A stretch of DNA of 64,000 bases from Hyposmocoma kahamanoa (GCF_003589595.1 NW_020653713.1:772971-836970); one strand, 5' to 3'. Positions 1 through 11,833 are shown, numbered from the stretch's first letter. Numbers and translations: made by a program. The notes: generated by a model not told the origin, from the letters alone.

Positions 1-184
1 TCTATACGATTCAACACGATTGTTCTGCTGTAAGTAATGGAGGAGTTGGGTAGTCTGCAGACTGCTGGTTGCAGCATCCGATCAATGTTGCCCTATTATT
101 TTTATGTCACTAGTTTGTGGAAGTAACGTAAATATTGTATTTTTTTATTATTGAATGTCAAGATGTTTGACCACCATGATATTC

Positions 185-372
185 CATTATTTTGAAATTA
201 CTGCATTGGTTTGGTTATAGTATTATACAATATAATATAACAATATAAAAAGATCGGACACTTAGAAAACCGAACCAACGTCTTCCAGAAAACCGTGTCA
301 GACGCTATACCATCTAAGCCACGGAACGAACTAGTGAATCTTACGAATTTTTCTATATATTTGTGGTTTGTG
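185..372 (-). repeat. tRNA-derived SINE, GTTCGTTCCGTGG family, copy 1
   Basis: The minus strand reads a tRNA-like head (TTCCGTGGCTTAGATGGTAT, then GACGTTGGTTCGG) at about 270-333. The leader, with agaaaaattcgt, and the tail (ccgatctttttatatt) are shared with the copies at 52.0 and 58.2 kb. It is diverged and the B box is damaged. Confidence 0.7.
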
Positions 373-668
373 TTGGTTTTTCTTAGCGTTCGACAAAATA
401 AATATTCTTTTTATGATTGATATCCCTACGCTAGCTGGGAAATGGCGTTATGGTCAATAAACAGCTGAACAGATATTCATAAAACAGCTAAGAACCATCC
501 CAACAAGTTAGCCTCCAAATAAAATATTTTTCTTAATAGCCGCTTCGAGATCAATCCATCCGTTTGGGAGCCGTGTATCTACATATATACACAGACAAAT
601 GCTTCATATTTATTCGTCATCGTTTTGCGTCACGGGTTGAAAATTGCAGGTATTGAACATATTCGTAC

Positions 669-872
669 CAGGGGGTCTACTCTTGATCTCCGTCTTGACA
701 TCCGTCTGAAACAATTTCTGCCAAATAAGCAATGCTTGACCAATGAAAAGACGCTTGATGCGAATGAAGCTTCATACTGGATAGTTGTCTTTTAATTTTG
801 TCGAATATTTCTTATTTGGCAGTAATTGTTTCGGATGGATGTAGGATGGATATCGAGAGTAGACCCCCAGTT
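669..872. mobile_element. Foldback MITE with about 60-base arms
   Basis: The arms 670-730 and 811-870 are inverted copies beginning GGGGGTCTACTCT and ending CCAAATAAG, about 85% identical, around an 80-base centre. There is no coding capacity. It is a short non-autonomous DNA element by structure; the superfamily is not determined. Confidence 0.75.
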
Positions 873-1242
873 CCGAGTTGCACCATTCGTATCAGTAGAG
901 TCCGAGAAAATGTCACAGAGATCATGTTATCTCTAGATGTGGTACCTGTGCAAGCGACATTCGAAATGGGGCCAAGATTTCTAGATTTGTATCGTCTCGG
1001 ATTTGGAACATGAATACGAATCGGACGTAGTGCGCAAATGCTCTAACTGTCAAGTGACCAATATATGAACTATGTCCGGTGGCGCAGTCAAGGTGGGATC
1101 AGTAAGAAAACGAACTTTGCCATTGGAAAAACATATTGCTTAATTTGGATATTTTTGGTAACCTATACGGCGAATGTACTAACATACATATGACCTTTAT
1201 TTTACCAATTATTATTCTCGAGAGTTCTGATTTACATTATTT

Positions 1243-1425
1243 TTATGTGAAGCGTTTTTTCAGCTCCTCCACTCGCGTCACCGTCTTCATACATGCCAGT
1301 ACGTTCTTAGTACTTTTAACCTGATCTTTTTTAAGGGCATGCCCAATTTTTTCGAAATATTTGCGTCGAATTCTACCTCTCTCCACGTTTCTATTCATAT
1401 TCGCTTTATGAACGTGTGCCGTCAA
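1243..1425 (-). pseudogene. Remnant of a repeat-encoded protein (ACMK motif), copy 1
   Basis: The minus-strand frame contains ALKKDQVKSTKNVLACMKTV, then TRVEELKKRF. It aligns by eye with the fragment at 2980-3200 (TKSTFNRQACMKALIRVDEA). Two related fragments 1.7 kb apart in the same orientation suggest a repeated element. I do not know the protein's name or function. Confidence 0.45.
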
Positions 1426-2094
1426 TCAATTAACATCCATCCTATCTATATGATCAAATCATCGACGCATTCCCTTTTCTATTTTAAAAAATATATCCTC
1501 TCTATAGATACGAACATTATACAGTGTCAGTCTAGCAATGCAATATGGCGCAATATTGTGATCGAGTGGCCATAGATTTCAAAATGTCATGTCAGTCCTT
1601 GGAACCGTCTCGTTGCAGTGAAAATGGCAGCCAATAAATTGCAGCTGGGGCGTAAAGTGGCTGGAGATATTTTTAATTTTATATCAGCTTAGTTTATGAA
1701 GATCTAAAGGTATACTATGAAGTTAGCGTAGAAAACACTTAACTACTGTTTAATATAATTTAATTTTAAACATCATAACACCGTGAAACACGAACTTTGT
1801 TTCTGGGTTATTAATGTCCTTTTCTAATTGGTTCTAACTTAAAAACATAAAAAAAAACTTTATTTCCCTGCAAAAATTTTGCTTTTGTTGTCAGGACAAC
1901 GAAAAGTTGAAAGTTGCGTTCCATTAAAGAAAAGTACAAATTTTTGGGTTTCTCTTTCTTTAAAGACAAAAAGAGAACATTATATACTTCAAATCATTAT
2001 ATACCTCTATAACTTGAGGACAAAGAACATCGAAATGTTGTCAATTCCCGTTAGTTCTGACTGAAAACCAGCGCCTTAAGGAACTTAGGCATAT

Positions 2095-2215
2095 GCGGAG
2101 TCAGCGCCATTTCACTGCTATGACAAAAAATGTTTTATTTTGTATTTATGTTGTATTCAATCTGTTTTCGTGTCGTACTAGTGAATAAAGTGTTTATCTA
2201 TCTATTTATCTAAAA
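2095..2215 (+). repeat. LINE-like 3' tail, copy 1
   Basis: It reads tttcactgctatgac, then gtactagtgaataaagtg, and ends in a TCTATCTATTTATCT run. The same arrangement recurs at 4364-4490. Such tails mark the 3' ends of non-LTR retrotransposons. No coding sequence is left. Confidence 0.5.
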
Positions 2216-2217
2216 AT

Positions 2218-2337
2218 GGGATAAGCGACAATTGTGATCGTATTGAGTTATATATACCGTTGGAATCTGCTAATGTTTCTGAATCGAACGATATATATAC
2301 ATATAACTCAACATGACCCAAAAGTGTCGCTTATCCC
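2218..2337. mobile_element. Short foldback MITE, GGGATAAGCGACA ends
   Basis: A 120-base element whose ends, GGGATAAGCGACA and TGTCGCTTATCCC, are perfect inverted repeats. The pairing continues through the TTGAGTTATATAT section. It sits directly after a LINE tail and directly before a GC-rich retroelement end. Confidence 0.75.
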
Positions 2338-2340
2338 TTT

Positions 2341-2845
2341 TCGCCTTTCAAGCGTCGGTATAATTTGCGAGACTATGTAAAAATACCGTGATAGCCACAA
2401 AGCAAAGTGTCAGGGGCATAGTTAATCGGTGCGCGAGGACGCGGCAGACGCGCACCCGCTTCGGCGCAGACGTACGGGGAGAAGGCGAAGGCAGTTCGCT
2501 GCTCGCCTGATCCCCTAGTGAGGCCAGCGGGCTCTGGACAGGGACTCCGGAGTCTGCATTGCACGGCCTCACTCGTCTGGGGGGCGGGTCAGAGGACAAC
2601 CGACTCGCCCCTCCGTTAGCGCGGGAGCCCTGGCGTAAGCTAGGGCGGCCGGGCGGCGTCGTGGTGAATGTTCACTGATCCCACGGCCGCGGACTCAACC
2701 CGACGGGAGGGAAACCCGGGGGGGTTTTAGTGGGGTAGGCTCTCCAGTCTGGAGGGAGAGTCCCCATATAACTCCTGAATCTCCCTGGGCTCAGGGGCAT
2801 CCATAAAGATTTCCCCCCCGTCAAAAAAAAAAAAGAAAAAAAAGG
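2341..2845 (+). mobile_element. GC-rich retroelement 3' end with poly(A)
   Basis: About 480 GC-rich bases run into GGGGCATCCATAAAGATTTC and an A-rich tail at 2823-2845. The same terminal motif (ggtatctataaagatttc) recurs at 52390-52425, so it is the 3' end of a retroelement family. The open frames on the minus strand are not convincing genes. Confidence 0.65.
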
Positions 2846-2979
2846 GGTATAGTTACTCTATTGTACGTAATTGCAGTTTAATTAAACATAAACCAATACT
2901 GTCAAATCAGGAACAGAACCCTTTTGAAAATTTGTTGCAGTCATAATTAGTGTAAATATATTAAATTTCCACATATACT

Positions 2980-3200
2980 TCACGCCCTATTACCGTTGGG
3001 GTACACAGAGACAACAATCTTCCCCTTTCTACGGTCCTGGTACACATTTTTCGCCTCATCAACACGAATCAGTGCTTTCATACACGCTTGTCGGTTAAAG
3101 GTACTCTTGGTTTGGCCATTATTTAGGATGTCCTCAATTGGTCGTGGTAAATTCGCCTTGATCGGTCCTAACCTTGACTTGCCCGCTCCACCAGGTTATA
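2980..3200 (-). pseudogene. Remnant of a repeat-encoded protein (ACMK motif), copy 2
   Basis: The minus strand reads about 70 codons without a stop: SRLGPIKANLPRPIEDILNN, then GQTKSTFNRQACMKALIRVD and EAKNVYQDRRKGKIVVSVYP, ending NGNRA and TGA. It looks coding and is related to the fragment at 1243-1425. There is no start codon nearby, so it is a truncated copy. I cannot name it. Confidence 0.5.
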
Positions 3201-3594
3201 ATGTCGTCTAAATGTAGTACATAAGTTCCATTAATAGTTGTGTTTTCTAATTGGATTTTTCATCAATATACAACCACATCTTCATTCCAATTTGCTTCGC
3301 AGATTTCCCAGGGTTGTAAACCTTTTTCAATATGCAGGTTTCATCACGACATTTTCCGTCATATTTAGCGACGGGTATTGTTATTATACTTTCATAAATA
3401 TAAGTAATTTAGGAGTTAAAGTAATAGGTACATGTCACCAGAGGGATACGAACTGTCAACTTGTCAACTGATAAGCCATCGGTCTTCCACTATTTAAGTG
3501 GTTTGTTTTAGCATTAGACAGAAGGAAATTTTGGGTCCTTTTATCAGGCGTCATTTTATTCTAGCATTAAAATTAATCTACAGACTTGTGCTAT

Positions 3595-3765
3595 AAAAAA
3601 ACTGAAAGAAATAGAGGTTCCAAACATAAAACGTAAACTTTTTATAAAATAATAACATATAATATGGCGTCCTTTGTCATCAAATCTCACTATGTTGTAA
3701 TTTTTTGTCTGAAGAAAAATGTTTACGATCACTGCTTCTTTGTTTACGTTTATTACTAATTTGTT
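3595..3765 (+). repeat. Unnamed diverged repeat, copy 1 of 2
   Basis: It shares agaggttccaaacataaaac, tatggcgtcctttgtc, aaatctcac and tttacgatcactg in the same order with 8765-8940. No open frame and no visible terminal repeats. Confidence 0.45.
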
Positions 3766-4363
3766 AAACAGATAAATTCACTAAAGGTAAATATTTTTTC
3801 GATTTGTTTTGCTATCAACAAACATGGGTTTTACAGCTGAGTATATGGCGCCCCTGCGATAAGTGTGTTATGCTCCAATAAAGACTAAGTACCTATATAT
3901 CCTACACTAACACCCCGAACGAAGACGGCAACCTAAAGCTTTGAGAACTTTTGATGTTTCATCGTTAAAGCGAGTTAGAAGTGATATTCGATAAGAGCAA
4001 ATACTGAGAAGTTGGCAAGTAGATACTTACAGTTTGTGTTATCAGTTATAACCATAGTGATGTGCCTTACAAACACCCAATTACCTGATCTCAAACTAGT
4101 GTATTCCCTGTACTATGAGTACCAGAGAAACGGCATTCGTTTCAAAGCCAGAGAACACCCAAACTCTTTCCCCAGAACTCATTCTTCAATGAAATTTTGT
4201 TTTTGCTTTGATCTATTCACATTATACAACACTAAAACCCATTTACAATCACAATTTACTCCTACAGCTGTACTTATATTGTCACTTATGCACTTACATG
4301 TCAAATACGTTATTTTAAATGCACTATTTACACTTTACTACGTAAATTATTTCAATGTATAAT

Positions 4364-4490
4364 AACGTCGTTTCACTGCTACGAGATACATATATGTCTG
4401 TGGCTATGACAATCATGTTATGTTCCTTCTTTACTCTTTAATCTGCATTCGTGTTATATTAGTGAATAACGTGTTTATCTATCTATCAAA
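4364..4490 (+). repeat. LINE-like 3' tail, copy 2
   Basis: Related to 2095-2215: tttcactgctacgag, ggctatgac, attagtgaataacgtg, then TCTATCTATC. The sequence just upstream (about 4010-4360) may be the untranslated end of the same element. Confidence 0.45.
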
Positions 4491-5551
4491 CTGGTCCTAC
4501 CTGGAATCGAACCCTGGACATCATCATCTAGTCGCCAACAAAATTTAAGGTTTTTAAACTAGTAAGGATTCACCTACTATGGTACGAACTATGATGGGGA
4601 ACGCAATTTTAAAGCTACGGGATTAGTTCGATTTTTATGTAAAAAAGTAAATTTCTAACATCGAGTTGATTACCTGGGGACGGTCACCGTCCGAAGCTCT
4701 GTGGAAATTTCACAGCTTGACCCGTATGCATCACATAACTTGTATGCTTATTTGTTAATACTGTGAAGTGTAAGTTGCATGAAATGAATGAATAGATAAA
4801 AATCTTTTATTTTGATTGCTGGAATTAGAAACGTTAATAAAGGGTTTTCCATCAATAGCGGGTAGATTTTGACAGTTCATAACGGCCATATTTTTTTCAG
4901 TCATCAACACAAATCATCATGGCAAGTTACAGCGGCGAGGAACACGTGCACATGACGAAAATTTACTATCATTATCAAAACGGGTGTTCTATTGTGGCAA
5001 CGTGAGAGTCATCTTTGCCGTTTTTCTTTACCGTTGGCGAGAGGTATTGCCACCAAACATTCACATACGTACGCAGTTTAGAAGAAAAGTCATTTACCCA
5101 TTAAAATTACAAGAAAAAAGAATTCTTGTGATTGGGTCAGTAATATATTGAGCCATGATTGCCGACTTATCGTAAGCGACATGTTTACCTAAACAGCGTT
5201 TTTTTTTATTGCAAATGATATTTTAAACAATAATGGAGAAGGACGCATCGACATTTCCGGCCAAAATTACATTATGGCAAACGCTCAGTTTCTCGTTACC
5301 TTAAGAGACTATATAACCTTATATGACTTTAGTTGATTCCCCATAACAGCGAAAGCGCTGAATCAAAAACTTTGAAAAAAGCGTATAGTAAAATTGAGGA
5401 TGTACACTTAGAATAATAACGCATAGAAACCTAGTACGCACACGCTAAGTGAGGCAAATTGAAGCGCTCCCAAAGGGTCTACACGAGCGGGCGGGCCTTC
5501 AGTGCTCAAGGTCAACTTGCACCGCGAACAGATCAAGAATTTTAGCTAAAA

Positions 5552-5674
5552 ATGACCAAATGTGCGGTAAATGAGTGTAAAAATATGTCAGACAAACATA
5601 AAATAGATACTAACCTCACATTCCACAAGGAAGTAACGCGTTTCAACTTATATTTTTATATAAATATTCACTAA
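5552..5674 (+). CDS. Possible THAP zinc-finger start (first exon or remnant)
   Basis: An ATG opens MTKCAVNECKNM, and TFHK follows 10 residues later. M-x-x-C-x-V-x-x-C-x-N followed by FHK is the signature start of a THAP domain, a DNA-binding C2CH zinc finger found in transcription factors and in P-element-like transposases. The open frame runs 40 codons. The domain's second half (conserved W, C-x2-H) is missing from it, so an intron would have to begin near the gtaacg at 5633, as vertebrate THAP genes split soon after FHK. A GC-rich stretch at 5460-5525 precedes it. I found no downstream exon, so a relic is as likely as a gene. Confidence 0.35.
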   Translation: MTKCAVNECKNMSDKHKIDTNLTFHKEVTRFNLYFYINIH

Positions 5675-7004
5675 AACCGAAAATTAACCTAAAATATTAA
5701 CCTACTACTAAAACTAGCCTACATGAATTTGATTTTTGTCTCACTTGTGACAGTTCGTTTGATATGAAACTATCATTCTATACGTTATTATTCTACGGAT
5801 GTACATTGATTACTATACGGTGTGAAAACACGGTTCCAAAAAATTTTCAACATAGAAAAAACACAAACTTAATAATATATTCAATAGGTACTTTGCATAA
5901 ACCAATTATTATTTTTTATATCAACTGAATTAAATAGATCACGTATAACTTATATTATGTAAATTTTTCTGATGGCATTAATTTCGTTTGTAAGAAAATA
6001 AACAATTTGTGAAATAAAGCCAGCGTCCCTGCCGTTCGACCCAAGCAAAATTAACCGGATTAGTGCGGGAAAAATTTGAATTCGAGGAGAGGTAATCGAC
6101 TCTAAACTGTTTCTTATATTTTAGTGTAACTGACGGAATGAATATTAAAAAATCGTAACGTAAGTGCCCCCCACTTGTTACCACAACGGACATCACTATT
6201 TCCTCGTTTACTATAAACAAAGGGCAACAAATGTATTTCACCTTGCTGCATATTTTTAATCGCAAGTGTTACTTTAAACGCCTGAAAGCCTTAAGAATGT
6301 TTAGACAGTGGTAGCAAAAATATTGTTAACGCCAAAACGACAACAATAATTGTTTTAAAAAAATGTATCTGTTGCACAATCGGTTACGAAATTAATTATT
6401 GTATATTAAAATTCAATTTAGTATCACATTTATGTGTAGAAATATTTTATAAAGAAGCGTCTCCTGTAATTATCGCTTAACTAAGTCGGCGGTAATGGCT
6501 CGGTATACAAGAAGGCGTATCGATAAGATAGTAAAATATAATATTATAGGACGTCTCACGACTGTGAGACACGGAGGGAAAGTATTTTAAATATCGTATA
6601 TAGAATATTTTGCCTTAAAGTCTCCAACATTATTTTATTTTTAACAGTAAGTAATATTCTTTTAAAACTAAAATATTCTTTTAAAAGTATTTTGTGATAT
6701 ATAAAGGTATATTATATAGTTCCACTAAAAGTAATCACGGCAGTCGAAAGACAGGGGCCAACCACGAGGCGAATACAATTTGTCCACCTGTCACTACTGT
6801 ATCAGATAAGCCAGACCAGATAAATGATTTGAAAACTAATTGAAACTAAAGACTGACTGACGGTCATATGTATTTCAATCTGTCATATCATGCACGACTG
6901 TGTTATTTATTGATACCTTTACTTGATTTCGTAAGTTGGTTGCAAGTGATATATGACCTACTTATCTATACTTCATTACAATTTACTACTACAGTCAGCA
7001 TTTT

Positions 7005-7448
7005 TAACGGACTTCAAAAAAGGGGTAGGTCCTCAGTTCAACTGTATTTTTTTTTCGCGATTGCTCCGACAATTCTGAACCGACTTTGATGATTCTGTTA
7101 TTGATGGGAAAAAGAGTATCTCAGTATTGGTACTCGAAGAAAATATTCCACCTCTAAGATGGCAAATTAGGGGATGAATCCGTTTTCACGCACTTTATTT
7201 AATCCGATTTCAATTTTTTTTAATAACGCACACACTCCTAGCCCCGCACTAGGGAAACCTTGTATCGCGGGTGCTATGGACACACAAATAGACACCCAAA
7301 AATTACACCCAGCCCGGGAATCGAACCCGGGACCCCTGCATGCCAGGCGGCGTGTTAACCATTCGGCTACGGAGGCAGTTATAAAACTTGGCAAACAGGT
7401 GTAAAATCAAATAAAAAGCTGATGAGTAAACTTTTGAAGTCGGTTATT
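7005..7448 (+). mobile_element. AAGTCGGTT-family MITE, copy 1, interrupted by a SINE
   Basis: The ends AACGGACTTCAAAA and TTTTGAAGTCGGTT are inverted repeats. Internal landmarks (attccacctctaag, aaattaggggatgaat, aaaacttggcaaa) are shared with 42735-43030. The SINE at 7213-7380 has inserted before ATAAAACTTGGC, splitting a sequence that is continuous in the other copy. Confidence 0.75.
7213..7380 (-). mobile_element. tRNA-derived SINE, TGCCTCCGTGGCCGAA family, copy 1
   Basis: The minus strand begins AACTGCCTCCGTAGCCGAAT (A box) and has GGTTCGATTCC (B box) about 30 bases on. The body contains GTGTCCATAGCACCCGCGAT and GTTTCCCTAGTGCGGGGC, and it ends A-rich. It is a well-preserved member of a six-copy family in this window. 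Confidence 0.88.
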
Positions 7449-7497
7449 TAATATAAGAGTTATTAACTATTTATTAATTTATCAAATGACAATTTTA

Positions 7498-7737
7498 GTA
7501 GCACTAGAGTTCCTTGTGAAAGAGATCGTCTTGGAAAGTACTGCCACTTTACATCCATCTCACCTATTTCTGCCACCAAGCAGCAATGTCACATGGGACT
7601 TGTCAACTTATGTTTTAAGGTGACGGGTGTAATTACAGTGCCCCTATGCCAGCGATTTAAAGCTCCGAGTGTCACTGCATCTGTTCGATACAGGTGTGTA
7701 GTGACTTGTTCGCCCCGTCACTTGTTATAAGAAAAAA
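7498..7737 (+). repeat. 270-base interspersed repeat, copy 1
   Basis: It contains ccttgtgaaagagatcgtc, tatttctgccaccaagcagc, acatgggacttgtcaactta and gtgacgggtg, ending in an A-run. These blocks recur in seven copies across the window. The family looks like a SINE or short retroelement, but I see no clear tRNA head. Confidence 0.75.
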
Positions 7738-8194
7738 AAAACAATATGGATTAAATATAAAAAGAAAAGCGCCTATCATAGATTACAATTGAATGTGGCA
7801 AGAGGTTCAATAAAGCTTGTGTAAGAGATACCTCTTGGAGGGTATTTTCCACTGTTTGTGCCGAACGAGGGCAAACAGACACCCTTATACGATTAAAATG
7901 TGCTTTAACGCTTTTGATGTATCGGTTGCTAAGGTCGCGTGTTACTAGAATACATATCACAGCACGTGTGACACTATTTTGCACAAGGATCTTAGTAATA
8001 TAAGTATAACCGTAAAACTGTATTTGAAGAGGATTTACTTGTAAGTTATTCTTTGTCTGGCTTTCAAAGATTGTGCCTATGTGTATCAGCTTGCTAGAAA
8101 AGAGTTATTACAATTATACGGAAACAAGGTGGCCTGTGGCCTTGACCCACTCTACGAAGTAGCACCGTCTTCAGTAGTAACGTTGACGATGACG

Positions 8195-8452
8195 AAAATG
8201 TAGTAATGCGAGCATTACTGCCTTTCGGTTTGAAGGGTAAGGATGCTTGTGGTTACAGACACATGGGACTTGTCAACTTACGTCTCAGGGTGACGGGCGC
8301 AGTGGCGGTGCCTTACAGACCCAAGGGTCTTTAAAGCGCAAGCGCTTTAAAGCTCTGGGTGGCACTACAATTGCTATGGACAGGCGTGTCGTTTACCAGC
8401 AGGTGCACGGCTTGTTCACCCCGTTACTTGGTATCATAAGAAATATTTCATT
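8195..8452 (+). repeat. 270-base interspersed repeat, copy 2
   Basis: It shares acatgggacttgtcaactta, gggtgacgggcgcagtggc, agctctgggtggcactac and tggacaggcgtgtc with the copy at 27.2 kb. The middle has a small local duplication (tttaaagcgcaagcgcttta). Confidence 0.75.
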
Positions 8453-8764
8453 TTCTTAAAATATGCAAATTCGCGGGCCGGGTTAAAATTGTGTTTACTG
8501 TATTTTTCAGCATTAGGCATAATTTAACTTTAGATCTTTAATTAGGCTACATTTAATTAGTTTATTTTGTAAGCAAATCAATTTAATAAATGCAGAAAAA
8601 CACAATGATCAGATATAATTTACTACCTTTATGTACTTAATTGTTACGTTATTTTGTATTCGGAGCTTTTAGTAGGTACTTATTGAAACTATAATGCAAA
8701 TTTCTATCTACAAAATTTATTTAAAAAACTTGCTTTTTAAAATACTTGCTTTTTAAATTTAAAA

Positions 8765-8940
8765 TACTCATAAAAGCAGAGGTCCCAAATATAAAACCGA
8801 TTTTTTTTTATTCAAAATGCTAATTATTATGGTGTCATTTGTAAAAATCATTTGCCATGAAATCTCACGGTGATTTCCTATAAAGTAATTAGTTTTAAAA
8901 GGTTTAGGATCACTGTTTCAAAAATCTAAATTCATGTCTA
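8765..8940 (+). repeat. Unnamed diverged repeat, copy 2 of 2
   Basis: The partner of 3595-3765: agaggtcccaaatataaaac, tatggtgtcatttgt, gaaatctcac and aggatcactg occur in the same order. Confidence 0.45.
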
Positions 8941-10619
8941 AGGTATAAAACAAATAATTTGCTCATCAAATCCCATTTTTTATCTTGTGACACGAAAGTA
9001 AAATGTTATAATAAACTACCATAAATTACGTAATGCATTCGTAAATTACGTACTGACCACAGACCAAATAAATTTTTCAGTTTGTCCGCGTTCTAAGTAG
9101 AGCGCCGCGACGGGCGCGGGAATAATATAATTGCCACTTTCTGAATCTTCAAGTCTTTATTCGGTATTTTTCTGTCATAAAACTGGGGTGACAATTTTCT
9201 GATAATCATGACGCGAACTAGCATCACTAGATCGATTTTTAGTTATCATGGATATCAGATTGGAGATCTGACAGACAGGCTAAGCAGTACTCGAGGATTA
9301 AATGACAAAGATTTACTGCGTCCAATGCCAAAGGCGGTAATGCCCTTTGAACCGAGACCGTAATTTAAATGTCCGCAATGCAATTTATAATGACTTGATT
9401 TTGTAAAATGATGATGTATGGTGTTTTGTTAAGAGGGAGCAGAGGAAAAATTCCTAATCTTCGATTTGATTTTAGAAGGGTCTATCCACTTTACAGTTAA
9501 AAAGAAAATATTGTATGAATAACTACACGATATATTCAAGCATAGACATTAATCAGAAACATAAAACAATAAAGTTTCCTCGATCGCGAAATGACCTCTA
9601 ATTTTCATATTTTTTCGATTTATCCTCGAAATGCTACAGGTTATTAGGACAAAAATTAGATAATTAATTATATTTATGCATGATCGACAACTGTCACTAC
9701 GGATTTTTTTTAATCCCTTTAGTTTTAGAGTTATTCCGCTAAAACGAATTTGGTACTTTTAATGCGCAAAATTCAACATCTCCTGTCGCATGACCCGCGA
9801 ACTTCAGGCATATATTTGTTTCACAAATTTGGGCGGAGCCAACGTCAAAACTTTTTTGGCATGAGAGCTCTTAAATAACAATAACAATGACAACAATAAT
9901 GTCAGTGTAAATCAAATTTGAAGAACAGGCCGTAGTATTTTTTTTAATGTCTTAGGTACCAAAAGCAGACGAGTCACGTGATGGAAAATGGTCATCATCG
10001 CTCCCCTGGTTATGCCCCAGAACCTTTTTGGAGTATACAGTAGAGGCCTGCTTTTTGGTCGGTCGTCATGACTTACCAATAAACGGCTGTCTTAAAACCA
10101 ATTATTTTGTCTTGTCCATCAAATAAAAGTTAAATCGAAAATGACAAATTATTCAGAATTGAATATTCTCGGAATTGGAACTTTACCCGAAATAGGAATC
10201 ATATCTACCTATACCCTGAATTTACTCTGCTCAGAAATTATGACCTCCGAAGACGAGGCTGTTCATAAAATAGTATAGCGGACCATTCCAAGACGAATCC
10301 TTGCCTATCTCCAAAAGTAGCACTCACCAGGGCTTGGCTGTATGGTTTTATATCTTTTGCCTTTTCCTTAATGGAAAGAATTTATAAAATAACAACAATG
10401 AAAGGCACCATCGCATAATTGCCGCCATTTTTAATTGAATTACATTTTATTGTCTGCATTGTGTAATTCGTCGTCATCGTTAGTGCTATGCGAGCAATAT
10501 CATCAGGTGTGTGGATCTTTACTGTTTTTCAAATCCTTTTTGGTTCCAGCCCTCATGCTAGCATACAGCACAGGTTTTTTGGTTGCTGATTTGCTATTGT
10601 GCGAAAGATGATGTATTGA

Positions 10620-10890
10620 TATATATATGAATATGTGTATATATAATGTAATGTAATCATATATATATATATATATATACATATATATGTCTAATCATAT
10701 AAAATGTCTAATCTATATAAAATGTATAATCTTTTAATGAATCCATTTTGTGTAACTTTTAATAACGTGTTGTGATGAATTGTATTACAAATCGTATTAA
10801 TAAAATAAAGAAGTAAATCGTGTATATATATATATATACAATCGTATTAATAAAATAAAGAAGTAAATCGTGTATATATATATATACACG
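10620..10890. repeat. AT-dinucleotide tracts and a 50-base tandem duplication
   Basis: A TA run lies at 10658-10690. Then aatcgtattaataaaataaa, gaagtaaatcgtg and a TA run occur twice in tandem at about 10789-10839 and 10841-10889. The second copy ends in tacacgatt, making a small palindrome. Confidence 0.8.
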
Positions 10891-11449
10891 ATTAAAGCGG
10901 GTTCTATTCCCGCGTGTGGCTAGTAATTTTCGAAAATCTTTGAATGCAGTATTATTTGTTTTTAAAAATAAAGGAATGTCCTTTTTAGTAAAAATTACTA
11001 TCTCCAGTACTTAACGTACTTTCCTTTCAAGTGGCATTACAAATTTCCACCCTGTATATTACAAGTTACAGGTGAAGGCTGTTAGAGACGAAAAAATACA
11101 CGAATCATACTTCTTCGAGCACTGTAATATAGATAAAAAATACGTAATAACATTTATTAAATACGGCTGTGTATTCCAAATGAGTTTTTGTATTATACTT
11201 TTTAAAAACGAATGTTTTTAAATTTTAAAATATTATGTAGATTTTGTAATATATTTTTTAAGGTTCGTGTAATATGTACGAATGAAAAACAACATTCAAC
11301 GAAGATTTATACTAAAATGAAAGCGGGCGCGTACATTTTATTACAATCGAGGAATATCAAGTGCTTCTTTATTTTTTTATTATACCAAGCGACGCGACGA
11401 ATAACTCGAGCATCTGGTGGTATAGGACACGCCTGTCTATAACAATTAT

Positions 11450-11586
11450 AATGTACACACTCAACATAGCCCCGCACTAGGGAAACCCTGTGTACTCCAT
11501 ACAAATATTTCTCCCGACCCGGGAATTGAACCTGGGACCTCTGCATGGCAGTCTGGCATGGTAACCGTTCGACCACGGACGCAGTT
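11450..11586 (-). mobile_element. tRNA-derived SINE, TGCCTCCGTGGCCGAA family, copy 2
   Basis: The head is at the right: the minus strand reads CTGCGTCCGTGGTCGAAC, then CAGGTTCAATTCCC. The body is shortened, lacking the GTGTCTATTTGTGTG section, and ends CCCTAGTGCGGGGCTATGTT. Confidence 0.8.
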
Positions 11587-11597
11587 AAACACAGTAT

Positions 11598-11640
11598 AGT
11601 GCCCTCTTGTGAGTGCAGTACCACTCACAAGAGGGACACT
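11598..11640. repeat. Perfect hairpin beside a nested SINE
   Basis: CCCTCTTGTGAGTG (11602-11615) and CACTCACAAGAGGG (11622-11635) pair perfectly around CAGTAC, and AGTG/CACT extend the stem with one bulge. It looks like a local inverted duplication within the interspersed repeat. Confidence 0.7.
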
Positions 11641-11833
11641 GCCATTGCGCCCGTCACCCTAACGACGTAACTTGACAAGTCCCGCGTGCCTGTAATTTCA
11701 CCAACACCCTTACCTTTCAAAACCGGAACGCAGTAATCTCACATTACTGCTTGGCGGCAGAAATAGGTAAGGTGGCTTTCATAAGGAGCTCCTACAAAAT
11801 ATTTTATTTCCAGTTCTCTTTCAACCCATACAC

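Larger units (their letters stand above)
11390..11790 (-). repeat. 270-base interspersed repeat, copy 3, split by a SINE
   Basis: The left part (11396-11449) has gcatctggtggtataggaca and gcctgtctataacaatta. The right part (11590-11790) has cgcccgtcaccctaacgacg, cttgacaagtcccgcgtg and ctgcttggcggcagaaatag. The SINE at 11450-11586 lies between, where other copies are continuous. Confidence 0.75.

Noticed and set aside
2348..2599. Minus-strand open frames of 83 and 63 codons in GC-rich sequence
   Set aside because: They lie antisense in a retroelement 3' end with a plus-strand poly(A). High GC alone keeps the frames open.
10900..10915. gggttctattcccgc, B-box-like
   Set aside because: No A box at the right distance and no family partner in the window.
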